A stretch of DNA of 6,934 bases from an uncultured Atopobium sp. (GCA_946647055.1 CAMPCT010000113.1:1-6934), one strand, 5' to 3'; shown: positions 1 to 5,838, counted from the first letter of the stretch. Numbers and translations are program-made. The notes: generated by a model not told the origin, from the letters alone.

Positions 1-57
1 TACTTCATCGCCGACCCCGACGGCTGCTGGATCGAGATCCTTCCCGAGGACCGCTGA
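1..57 (+). CDS. C-terminal end of a glyoxalase/VOC-family protein (partial)
   Basis: Only the last 18 codons and the TGA (55-57) lie in the window; the reading frame begins upstream. The visible tail reads YFIADPDGCWIEILPEDR. This closely matches the closing beta strand of lactoylglutathione lyase (glyoxalase I) and related vicinal-oxygen-chelate proteins, which end in a (F)I.DPDGYWIEIL-like segment whose Glu is a metal ligand; here that would be the Glu in WIEIL. Family members isomerise or cleave small substrates such as the methylglyoxal-glutathione adduct, but the exact reaction cannot be told from the tail. The next gene starts 2 nt after the stop, so this is probably the first gene visible in a five-gene operon, although its function may be unrelated to the membrane proteins that follow. 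Confidence 0.75.
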   Translation, partial: YFIADPDGCWIEILPEDR

Positions 58-59
58 CG

Positions 60-320
60 ATGAGCATCCTTGCGGCAGACATGCTCCTGTGGCCGGCGCT
101 CCTCATCGTTGGCGTTGGTGCGCTCGTGGTGGGCATCGTCGTCATCGTGATCGCGGTCGCGGCGGTTCGTGCCATCATCAGGCGGCACCAGAAGCCGATG
201 GGGGAGCTTCCCCCCGTCGACGTGCGCACGCCGCAGGAGCACGCCACGTACCAGCCCCCGCAGCCCCCGCAGTCCCCTCAGGATGCCTCGGGCAAGTACG
301 ACAGCATTGACAGGAACTAG
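60..320 (+). CDS. Small single-pass membrane protein with Pro/Gln-rich tail
   Basis: This 86-aa protein has one long hydrophobic helix (about residues 9-39, rich in Val, Ile and Ala) followed at once by RRHQK. By the positive-inside rule this predicts N-terminus out and C-terminus in the cytoplasm. The rest (about 46-86) is polar and probably disordered, with a proline-glutamine stretch YQPPQPPQSPQ at 64-74 and an acidic end. There is no clear cleavable signal peptide. The ATG at 60 follows a GAGGA (46-50) with a 9-nt spacer. The gene starts 2 nt after the upstream VOC stop and ends 12 nt before the next start, so it is probably co-translated with both. I do not recognise a family. The layout would suit a membrane-anchored adaptor or assembly factor for the transporter-like proteins downstream, but that is inference. 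Confidence 0.7.
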   Translation: MSILAADMLLWPALLIVGVGALVVGIVVIVIAVAAVRAIIRRHQKPMGELPPVDVRTPQEHATYQPPQPPQSPQDASGKYDSIDRN

Positions 321-332
321 GAGGCACCTCGC

Positions 333-533
333 ATGAGACGTTCGCTTGCCGCCCTCTCGCTTGCGCTGCTTGGCCTGCTCGCCCGTCCCGGCGTGGCCCT
401 CGCTGACATCGCCTACGAGCCCGAGATCGTGAGCTTCGGCGATGTCACCGTGGTCGTGGGGCTCGTAGTCGCCCTCGTCGCCATCGGCGCGGTCGCCCTC
501 GTCCTTCTGGGCCGAGGCGGCGGAAAGGGTTAG
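333..533 (+). CDS. Exported miniprotein with signal peptide and C-terminal membrane helix
   Basis: This 66-aa protein starts MRRS, followed by a Leu/Ala-rich hydrophobic core and a signal-peptidase-I-like site VALA|D after residue 24. The mature part would be about 42 residues: a short acidic outer segment DIAYEPEIVSFGDV (25-38), one hydrophobic helix (about 38-59) and a glycine/basic end RGGGKG. It would sit in the membrane with a 13-residue outer stub and a positively charged cytoplasmic end. The start is well supported by AGGAGG at 319-324, 8 nt before the ATG. The gene ends 3 nt before the MFS-type gene. From memory, small proteins with an ADxxxEP segment after the signal peptide and a single helix occur beside membrane transporters in gut Firmicutes and Actinobacteria; I cannot verify that here. 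The function is unknown; an accessory subunit is possible. Confidence 0.7.
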   Translation: MRRSLAALSLALLGLLARPGVALADIAYEPEIVSFGDVTVVVGLVVALVAIGAVALVLLGRGGGKG

Positions 534-536
534 CGC

Positions 537-1598
537 ATGTCCTCTGGCGCCAGTCGCCTCGCCCGTGTCACAGCGGTCTATGCGTTCTGTCACTTCGCCG
601 TGGACCTCGCCTGCGTCACCTGCGTCCTTGGCCTGGTCGCCCCCGTGCTCGACCCGATGGGGCCCGAGGCCCATTTCATGGCGGTGCTCGTCTACGACAT
701 GGTCGCCTTCTGCATGCAGCTGCCGGCGGGAGCCCTACTCGACGTCATGGGCCCCAGGCGCTGGAAGGCGACTGCCCTGCTTTCGTTTGCCCTGGTCGCG
801 GTGGGCGTCGTCATCTCGCGGGCGGGTGTCGGCGCCATGGTGGCCATCATGTTGGTCGCCCTGGGCAATGCGGCCTTCCATTGTGCCGGCGGCGAGGAGG
901 TGCTTCTCGAGTCGGGGGAGCGTGCCGCGCCGTCGGGCCTCTTCATCTCGACGGGTGCCGCGGGCGTGTTCTTGGGTGGGCTCTCGTCCTTCCAGCAGTG
1001 GACACCGACCGTCCCGGTCCTGGTGTTGCTGCTCGGCGGGGGCGCCCTCCTCGTGTGGCGCCTCGACACCACCGCCGAGCAGGGGGATCCCGACTGGTCG
1101 CTCGACCACGCGGGACGGGTCGCCGTCGTCCTGCTCGCCACCACGGTGGCGCTTAGGAGCTATGCCGGCATGGTCATGGCGTTTCCCTGGAAGGCCGAAC
1201 TTGTGCTGGCAGCCATCGCCATCGCGGCCGTCGTTGCCGGCAAGGCGATGGGGGGCATCGTTGCCGATCGGTTTGGGATGCGTACGGCCTCGGTGGTCTC
1301 GCTTGGCGGGGCAGCCCCGCTCTTCCTGCTCGCCTGGGGGAGCGTCCCCGCAGGGCTTGTCGCGACGCTGCTCTTCAACTTCACGATGGCGATCACGCTC
1401 TCCGAGCTTGCCCGGCTTCTGCCGCGTGCGCGCGGGACTGCCTTTGGCATCGCGTCCTTCTCGCTTGCGATAGGGGCGTTCCCGGCACTGATGGGGCTGC
1501 GTACCGTCTCGCCGGGAGCCCTCTGCGTGCTCTCGCTCGTCTCGCTCGCGTCGCTGCTCGGTGGCCTTGCCGCGGCCGAAAGGGTTGGTCGTAGGTGA
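537..1598 (+). CDS. MFS-type transporter (fosmidomycin-resistance-like subgroup)
   Basis: This 353-aa, strongly hydrophobic protein has about 12 possible membrane helices, roughly at 11-35, 47-68, 76-95, 97-115, 132-150, 158-175, 192-213, 220-238, 248-267, 270-291, 296-318 and 325-346. Two copies of the MFS loop motif are visible: GALLDVMGPRRWK at 65-77 (loop 2-3) and GGIVADRFGMRT at 239-250 (loop 8-9), which supports two six-helix halves. The fourth helix carries ALGNAAFHCAGG (108-119), which resembles the GxxFHPxG region of Fsr-type efflux proteins. The protein is shorter than typical MFS members (about 400 aa) because of tight loops. The ATG is 3 nt after the preceding stop, with only a weak site (AAAGGG, 524-529), so translation is probably coupled. 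It would export or import a small molecule across the cytoplasmic membrane; the substrate is unknown. The fold call is fairly sure, the Fsr likeness tentative. Confidence 0.75.
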   Translation: MSSGASRLARVTAVYAFCHFAVDLACVTCVLGLVAPVLDPMGPEAHFMAVLVYDMVAFCMQLPAGALLDVMGPRRWKATALLSFALVAVGVVISRAGVGAMVAIMLVALGNAAFHCAGGEEVLLESGERAAPSGLFISTGAAGVFLGGLSSFQQWTPTVPVLVLLLGGGALLVWRLDTTAEQGDPDWSLDHAGRVAVVLLATTVALRSYAGMVMAFPWKAELVLAAIAIAAVVAGKAMGGIVADRFGMRTASVVSLGGAAPLFLLAWGSVPAGLVATLLFNFTMAITLSELARLLPRARGTAFGIASFSLAIGAFPALMGLRTVSPGALCVLSLVSLASLLGGLAAAERVGRR

Positions 1599-1978
1599 GC
1601 GCGGGGGAGGTGACGTCCGTCCTTGCCGCGCTCGCCACTATCGCGGGGACCTGTGTGGCTACCATCGCAGTTGAGCTGACGTTGGCCGCGCTGCTCTTTG
1701 GCGTGCGGAACAGGGACCAAGCCATTGTGGTCGCCCTTGCGCAGGTGGCGACCAACCCGGTGGTGGAGTTCGGCTGCCTGATGCTCGCGTGGTCACCCAC
1801 CGACTCCCTTGCCAGTCCCTCCTGGGTGGGCATCCTCGTGCTTGAGGTGGCAGCGATTGTCGTGGAGGCGTGGCTCTACCGCGTCTCCGACACCTTTGAG
1901 CGGCCTTGGCTCGCTTCGATCGTCCTCAACCTCGCCTCGTTTGGGCTGGGCTGTATTGTCGGGCTCGCCGTCGCATGA
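1595..1978 (+). CDS. Four-helix membrane protein with intramembrane acidic residues
   Basis: This 127-aa protein begins at a GTG (1595-1597) that overlaps the TGA of the transporter gene by 4 nt (GTGA), a classic translational-coupling overlap. Four hydrophobic segments are visible at about 8-36, 41-65, 78-97 and 104-125. Polar residues occur inside them in a pattern unlikely to be random: Glu27 (VELTL), Asn54 and Glu58 (TNPVVEF), Glu84 and Glu91 (LEVAAIVVEAWLYR), and Asn112 (LNLASFGLG). I recall small uncharacterised bacterial membrane proteins with the same TNP...E..LY...N..SFG..L layout, but cannot give a family accession. The acidic groups could carry protons or cations, or form helix-helix contacts with the transporter. 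No catalytic motif is recognised. It is the last gene of the + strand operon; a candidate terminator hairpin lies 22 nt after the stop. Confidence 0.7.
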   Translation: MSAGEVTSVLAALATIAGTCVATIAVELTLAALLFGVRNRDQAIVVALAQVATNPVVEFGCLMLAWSPTDSLASPSWVGILVLEVAAIVVEAWLYRVSDTFERPWLASIVLNLASFGLGCIVGLAVA

Positions 1979-2000
1979 TGTCTGGGATCCGGTACGGCCA

Positions 2001-2032
2001 CGATGTGGGGCAATAGGCTGCCCAAATCATCG
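2001..2032 (+). terminator. Hairpin after the membrane operon, possible terminator
   Basis: CGATG (2001-2005) pairs with CATCG (2028-2032), and inside it GGGCA (2008-2012) pairs with TGCCC (2019-2023) around a 6-nt loop. The two stems are separated by a small internal loop. The hairpin lies 22 nt after the stop at 1978, where the + strand operon should end. There is no T tract, so it is not a textbook intrinsic terminator; it may act only as a 3' end block. Confidence 0.35.
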
Positions 2033-2038
2033 ACCTCA

Positions 2039-2188
2039 GGACAGAAGTGCGGTTTATGTCCCAAGCTCTCACGTTCTGGGACTGCCCTGGGGGTAGCGAA
2101 CAGTGCGACAACTGGGCTTTTGTGGATCAGCAACTTTGCGCGAAACGGGAATCGCTTCAATAATGGGACATAAACCGCACTTCTGTCC
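2039..2188. repeat. Perfect 25-bp inverted repeat, MITE-like element
   Basis: Arm 2039-2063 is the exact reverse complement of arm 2164-2188; each outer end reads GGACAGAAGTGCGG inward. The arms enclose exactly 100 bp with no gene. The element sits between two convergent operons. TCA occurs just outside on each side (2036-2038 and 2190-2192, with one extra A at 2189) and might be a 3-bp target duplication, though three bases can match by chance. Terminal repeats, small size and lack of coding content fit a miniature inverted-repeat element mobilised by a transposase encoded elsewhere. The alternative is a long-range stem in the 3' ends of both converging transcripts. Confidence 0.6.
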
Positions 2189-2547
2189 ATCAGCCGCGCC
2201 GTGAGGCTGCATTCTAGCCCCTCATGCCACACATGTCAGGCGTCGGGCATCGGGACACGGGACGGATCTGCCGTCTTACCAAAGCGGCGCAGGCAATCAC
2301 CTCTCTTGCGGTGACGTTCTCCCCGTGCGACGCATGCATGCTTGGCTCAACTCATGGTGCCCAGATGGTCCATCCACGCGTTGCAATCAGTCGTAACCCA
2401 CGGGCCCATTGGAAAGAGAGCCCGCATGGGGAAGAGGACTCTTCCATAGGAGCACACGCTAGCCTTAGCCCTTTGCGCACTGCCAGTCGGATGCGGTGGC
2501 GACAAGAACACCGTCCTCTCGCAGGGCAAGAACCATTGTTCTTTCGT
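2189..2547. other. Gene-free stretch between convergent operons
   Basis: No open frame here has both a credible start and protein-like content; the short frames on each strand lack ribosome binding sites and known motifs. Small structures are visible: CAGCC/GGCTG (2191-2195 with 2205-2209), a near-perfect GGAAGAG/CTCTTCC palindrome (2430-2436 with 2439-2445), and AAGAAC/GTTCTT (2528-2533 with 2538-2543). The last lies 4 nt beyond the stop of the - strand peptidase gene but has no T tract, so I see no strong terminator. The stretch is somewhat lower in GC than the genes and may be decayed sequence. Confidence 0.4.
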
Positions 2548-4092
2548 CTACTCCTGCGGTCCTGCCGCCTGCGCCAGGCAGGTCCAGGGCCCGACCTCCT
2601 CGATGGGCAGCTCGTCCCACATGCGCAGGGTCTCGTCGTCGAGGAAGCGTCGCTCCACCACGAGCCCGCCACCGTACAGGCGGTACCAGTCCGCACTCAT
2701 GGTGAGGTAGCCGTCCTTGCAGGAGTCCTTGCCCCAGCTGTTCTCGACGCGCCAGGCAAGCGGCTTGCCGTCGTCGTCCAGCTGCACGCCCTGGAAGGTC
2801 ATCGCGTGCGTGAACGAGGCCTCGCGCAGGTCGAACATCTCCTCACGGCTCATCGAGAGGTCCACGTCAAAGAGCCCCTCGACGTCGATGGTGTCGAGGG
2901 CGAGGATGCCGGGGAAGTCCTCGAGCGAGCGACCAAACCGCTGCATGACGTCGCAGGAGAAGTACATGGGCACGCCCGCCTCGAGGCTGGCGATGGCGGC
3001 GCGCTCGATCACATCGATGGACACGTTGAGCACGCGCCAGCGGTCGCCGCCCACGACGGTGTCGAAGTGGGGACAGCCATAGAGGTGACCCAGCGGGTGG
3101 GCGTCGCCCTCGATGCTGATGAGGTCGACGTAGTCCTGCGGATGGAAGTCCACGTAGCGCTCGGCAAACTCGAGCGGCGTGATACCGGTATCGCGCAGGA
3201 TGCAGCGCGGGGTGCTCGGCGTCTCCTTCGAGTCCGAGCCCTCGGGGGCGTCCACACCGATGGGGTCGGTGCCGGCGTTTGCGTCCACGTTGACGATGAC
3301 GTCGCCAGCGGCCTTGCACCCGCATGCGGGGCCCTCAGGCCCCTCGGGCAGCACCACATGGACCTTGCTGGGGTCTACCTTGGCGTTCTTGCCCACGTTG
3401 CACACGAAGTCGAAGGTTGCGGGAGGCTCGCCCAGACAGATCGAGAGCATGCGGTGCACGCCGGCGAGCATCTCCTCGCGCAGGGCCTCGAGTTCGTCTG
3501 CGGTGGCTCCGGCCGCCGCGGCGGCGCGGATGCGGGCTGCGTCACGGCGCATGAGGCGCTGGAGCTGGTGGTTCATCTGCGCGGAGTTGCGCGTGCAGGC
3601 GGTCTCGGGCATGGCATCCTTGGGGACGGCGCCCCACTTGGCGATGAGGTTGGAGGCGTAGCGGAAGTGCCCGCCGTCACCGACGGGCTTGGCCAGCAGG
3701 TGCGAGACGAGGCGGTCGTCGGCGGGGAGGTTGGCCGTGTCGACGATGTTGCACAGGAAGGCGTTGGCCTTCTCGAGCTTGTCGTAGAACATGCCGAAGG
3801 CCTGCGAGAGCTCGAAGCTGTCGACGTCGAGAATCTCCATGGACCTGGCGCGGGCCACGTTGAAGGAGGCGAACATCCAGCAGCGACCCGACTGGCGCTG
3901 GTTGGTGACGGCACCGGTGCGCTTGATGGAGACGCCGAAGGTGTCGGCGTAGCTGCGCATGGTGGTGGGGTTGCGTGCCGCCTTGAGGACGTCGGACGAG
4001 GTCACGGCGTTGCGGGCGATGCGGTTGGCGCGGCTTGCCGAGAAGTCGCGAGCGAGCTGCGCGACGTTCTCGGGAGAGATGCTTCGGTCCAT
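2548..4092 (-). CDS. C1-family (PepC/bleomycin hydrolase-like) peptidase with 60-aa insertion
   Basis: This 514-aa cytoplasmic cysteine peptidase is homologous to the neighbour at 4263-5624. Catalytic elements are complete: Gln65 (oxyanion hole) and Cys71 in NQRQSGRCWMF, His429 in FTHAM, and Asn451 in VENSWGKD. The family segments FELSQAFGMFYDKLEKAN (93-110), PVGDGGHF (136-143) and PETAC (162-166) are also present. Two things differ from standard PepC (about 440-450 aa). About 60 extra residues lie between FDF (227-229) and TPLEF (305-309), with Gly/Pro/Ala-rich text and Cys231, Cys257, Cys259 and Cys297. The C-terminus ends GPWTCLAQAAGPQE instead of the WDPMG-A-LA arm that enters the active site in PepC. 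The ATG at 4092 is chosen for AGGAGG (4098-4103) 5 nt upstream; the open frame runs further back without one. It is probably the second gene of a pepC operon. It could be an oligopeptidase rather than a strict aminopeptidase, comparable to lactobacillar PepE/PepG paralogues. Confidence 0.9.
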   Translation of the reverse strand: MDRSISPENVAQLARDFSASRANRIARNAVTSSDVLKAARNPTTMRSYADTFGVSIKRTGAVTNQRQSGRCWMFASFNVARARSMEILDVDSFELSQAFGMFYDKLEKANAFLCNIVDTANLPADDRLVSHLLAKPVGDGGHFRYASNLIAKWGAVPKDAMPETACTRNSAQMNHQLQRLMRRDAARIRAAAAAGATADELEALREEMLAGVHRMLSICLGEPPATFDFVCNVGKNAKVDPSKVHVVLPEGPEGPACGCKAAGDVIVNVDANAGTDPIGVDAPEGSDSKETPSTPRCILRDTGITPLEFAERYVDFHPQDYVDLISIEGDAHPLGHLYGCPHFDTVVGGDRWRVLNVSIDVIERAAIASLEAGVPMYFSCDVMQRFGRSLEDFPGILALDTIDVEGLFDVDLSMSREEMFDLREASFTHAMTFQGVQLDDDGKPLAWRVENSWGKDSCKDGYLTMSADWYRLYGGGLVVERRFLDDETLRMWDELPIEEVGPWTCLAQAAGPQE

Positions 4093-4097
4093 GTCTT

Positions 4098-4110
4098 CCT
4101 CCTGTAGGAG
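4098..4110 (-). promoter_or_regulatory. Shine-Dalgarno site with adjacent anti-SD
   Basis: Read on the - strand, CTCC (4107-4110), TACA, then GGAG (4099-4102) form a 4-bp stem that includes most of the AGGAGG (4098-4103) of the downstream peptidase gene. The SD is a strong one and decides the start at 4092. The small stem could modestly limit ribosome access, but its stability is low and regulation is only a guess. Confidence 0.45.
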
Positions 4111-4115
4111 TGAAA

Positions 4116-4132
4116 GGCGCCCGACGGGCGCC
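4116..4132 (-). terminator. GC-rich hairpin in the pepC intergenic region (terminator or attenuator)
   Basis: GGCGCCC (4116-4122) pairs perfectly with GGGCGCC (4126-4132) around a 3-nt loop. On the - strand it is followed by TTT (4113-4115), then the SD region of the downstream peptidase gene. The stem is very stable but the T run is short. It could lower read-through from the upstream pepC into the second gene, or serve as an RNA stability or processing element. Confidence 0.45.
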
Positions 4133-4162
4133 CGGTTCATTGATTGACTGGTGAGCGACACC

Positions 4163-4268
4163 CGGTAGGGACGTTCTGCGACCCGTCCCTTAGGCGACGT
4201 CCGCAGCGCGCCTTGCGCGCGAGGATAGGAGCCGACGGGACAGGTCGCAGAACGAGGGCGCCCTACCG
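4163..4268. repeat. Long imperfect inverted repeat between the two peptidase genes
   Basis: The outer arms CGGTAGGG (4163-4170) and CCCTACCG (4261-4268) match perfectly. After a short unequal internal loop, 4173-4189 pairs with 4237-4253 over 17 positions with one mismatch (4184 against 4242). In the centre GCGCGC (4206-4211) and GCGCGC (4215-4220) can form a further hairpin. The right arm covers the final Arg codon and TAG of pepC. A competing local hairpin is possible: GGGACG (4168-4173) with CGTCCC (4184-4189). Possible readings are a REP/MITE-type insertion, an mRNA processing stem, or a switch between two RNA folds. Confidence 0.65.
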
Positions 4269-5624
4269 TGTGATCGCGAGGGACCCCATGGGATCCCACG
4301 GCGCCAGCTCGATGGGATCGACGTCCTCGTAGGCGTGGCGCTGCTTGTCGGTGAGGTACTTCTTGTCAACGACGACCTGGTAGACGTACTCGTCGAACCA
4401 TGCGTCGGAGAGCGTGTCGAAGCCGTTGCGGCCGTGGTCCTTGCCCCAGCTGTTCTCGACCTTCCACAGGGTGGGCTTGCCGTCGGCATCCAGGTTGACG
4501 CCCTCGAGCACCATGGCATGGGTCATCATGCTCTCGCCGTAGTCAAGGCGCTCGGCCTTGTTCATGCAGCCCATCACGGGGAAGCCGAAGAGGCCGTCCA
4601 GGTCGAGGGTCGCGAGGTCCATGATGCCCTCCTCGCGCAGGAAGCTCTGGTCGACGTCGCAGCCAAACCACACGGGCAGGTCGTCCTTGAGCTGGGCAAT
4701 CGCGACGCGCTTGAGCTCTGCGGGCTCGAGGTTGAGGTAGCGCACCTGGCCGTCCTCGAGGACGTTGCCCAGGCGGCTCACGGTGTAGGTGCGGCCAAAG
4801 GGCTTGTCGGCGGTGGGGGCGGAGATGAGCGAGACGTAGTCGTCGAGCTCCATGCCCACGGCCTCGGCGAAGAACTCCTGCGGGGTGAAGGTGCCGGTGA
4901 GCACCAGCTCGTCCTCCTTGTTGCGCAGACGCACGTCAAAGCTGGTGGGAGGCTCGCCCAAGCAGGTGGTGAGCAGGCTGTGGACCTCCTCCATCATGAC
5001 CTTCTTCATGTCGCGCAGGTCGTCGTAGCCCACGCCGGCGAAGTGGCTCTCGCGCAGGCGCTTGGCGGCGCCGCGCAGGTAGCGGGTGAGGAACTTGTCC
5101 ATGTCGCGGGTGTTCTTGGAGCAGGCGGTCTCGGGCATGGCCTCCTTGGGGACCACACCGTACTTCTTGGCGAGGCTCTTGAACATGTCCCACTGGCCGC
5201 CGTCACCGATGGGGTCGCTCAGCAGGTAGGCCACCAGGCGCCCGTTGAGCGGCTCGCCCAGGGTGTCGAGGATGTTCTCGAGGAACCAGTTGGACTTCTC
5301 GAGCTTGTCGTAGAACAGGGGATAGGCCTGCGAGAGCTCGAAGGTCTTGAGGTCGTACTTCTTGATGATGCGGTAGCGGAAGGTGTTGAGGCTGGCAAAC
5401 ATCCAGCAGCGGCCGGAACGCATCTGGTCGGTGCGGTCGCCCTGGCTGACCTGGACGTCGAAGGCCTCGATCGTGTTGGCGGCGACGGCCTCGGGGACGC
5501 GCGCGACCTGGCGGATGCCCTGGGCCGTCACGGCGTTCTTGGCGATGACGTTGGCGCGGCTCGTGCGGAATGCCTCGCGGGCTCCGGCAATGTCCTCGAA
5601 GGTTACGCTTCTGCTCTCATCCAT
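4263..5624 (-). CDS. pepC: Aminopeptidase C (bleomycin hydrolase family, peptidase C1)
   Basis: This 453-aa protein is the usual length for PepC, a cytoplasmic homohexameric thiol aminopeptidase that removes N-terminal residues from peptides. The papain-type catalytic set is intact: Gln67 and Cys73 (DQMRSGRCWMF), His369 (MMTHAMVLEGV) and Asn391 (KVENSWGKD). Conserved family blocks include FELSQAYPLFYDKLEKSNWF (95-114), DPIGDGGQW (137-145), PETACSKN (164-171) and DDYVSLISAPT (261-271). The C-terminal arm APWDPMGSLA (441-450) is canonical and is followed by ITR. In yeast bleomycin hydrolase the arm blocks the channel and the last residue is self-removed, so trimming of the extra residues here is plausible. 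The ATG at 5624 has an AAGGAG (5635-5640) 10 nt upstream. It is the first gene of a two-gene - strand operon and diverges from the iminopeptidase gene. The final Arg codon and TAG lie in an inverted-repeat arm. Confidence 0.95.
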   Translation of the reverse strand: MDESRSVTFEDIAGAREAFRTSRANVIAKNAVTAQGIRQVARVPEAVAANTIEAFDVQVSQGDRTDQMRSGRCWMFASLNTFRYRIIKKYDLKTFELSQAYPLFYDKLEKSNWFLENILDTLGEPLNGRLVAYLLSDPIGDGGQWDMFKSLAKKYGVVPKEAMPETACSKNTRDMDKFLTRYLRGAAKRLRESHFAGVGYDDLRDMKKVMMEEVHSLLTTCLGEPPTSFDVRLRNKEDELVLTGTFTPQEFFAEAVGMELDDYVSLISAPTADKPFGRTYTVSRLGNVLEDGQVRYLNLEPAELKRVAIAQLKDDLPVWFGCDVDQSFLREEGIMDLATLDLDGLFGFPVMGCMNKAERLDYGESMMTHAMVLEGVNLDADGKPTLWKVENSWGKDHGRNGFDTLSDAWFDEYVYQVVVDKKYLTDKQRHAYEDVDPIELAPWDPMGSLAITR

Positions 5625-5838
5625 GCTCTTCTATCTCCTTTGGTGCCTGCCGCGATGCGCGGCCCTTCTTTCAGCTAGGCAAGAGGATACCAGAGGGGAG
5701 GGGCCGGGCAGGCGCGAAGGGGGCGAAGCCATCACGTCTACGTGCCAACAGATGCACTCTGCCGGAGTCGTCGGACCACGGCTGACCCCAAGGCATACAG
5801 TGTGCGGGAGGATTGGCCCGACCCAGGGAGGAGATCAC
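5625..5838. other. Divergent intergenic region between pepC and pip
   Basis: This 214-bp spacer must hold the promoters for both directions. Visible parts are the pepC SD (5635-5640), a leader hairpin (5649-5663), the TGGTATCCT element on the - strand (5684-5692), a poor -10-like TACAGT on the + strand (5796-5801) without a matching -35, and the pip SD (5825-5833). No convincing operator palindrome or gene was found. Confidence 0.5.
5684..5692 (-). promoter_or_regulatory. Possible extended -10 promoter element for pepC
   Basis: Read on the - strand the bases are TGG-TATCCT, an extended -10 (TGn) followed by a TATAAT-like hexamer, about 60 nt upstream of the pepC ATG. No good -35 is visible at the usual spacing, which is tolerated by extended -10 promoters. 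The leader would include the hairpin GCCGCG/CGCGGC (5649-5654 with 5658-5663) just before the SD. Confidence 0.35.

Noticed and set aside
1876..2232. 118-codon - strand frame through the inverted repeat
   Set aside because: It reads through both arms, overlaps the end of the 127-aa gene, and has no SD or recognisable protein family.
2332..2341. 10-bp palindrome GCATGCATGC
   Set aside because: Short self-complementary alternation with no neighbouring promoter or gene; could occur by chance.
2224..4107. 627-codon open frame on the + strand antisense to the second peptidase gene
   Set aside because: It is a by-product of high GC at third positions: its product is a His/Val/Glu/Gly-rich string without motifs, while the - strand frame carries a complete C1 peptidase.
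4093..4262. T-box or other known riboswitch between the peptidase genes
   Set aside because: No T-box AGGGUGG-type sequence or other known aptamer core was seen; only generic inverted repeats are supported.
4093..4299. N-terminal extension of the second peptidase back to 4299
   Set aside because: It would run through the intergenic repeat into pepC; AGGAGG lies 5 nt before the ATG at 4092, and the sequence from there on matches the start of the PepC paralogue.
4335..5678. 447-codon open frame on the + strand antisense to pepC
   Set aside because: Same cause; low-complexity Val/Leu/His/Glu-rich translation with no SD and no known motif, fully covered by pepC.
5383..5838. 152-residue N-terminal extension of the proline iminopeptidase
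   Set aside because: The frame is merely open; it overlaps pepC antisense. The strong SD at 5825-5833 and normal family length fix the start at 5839.
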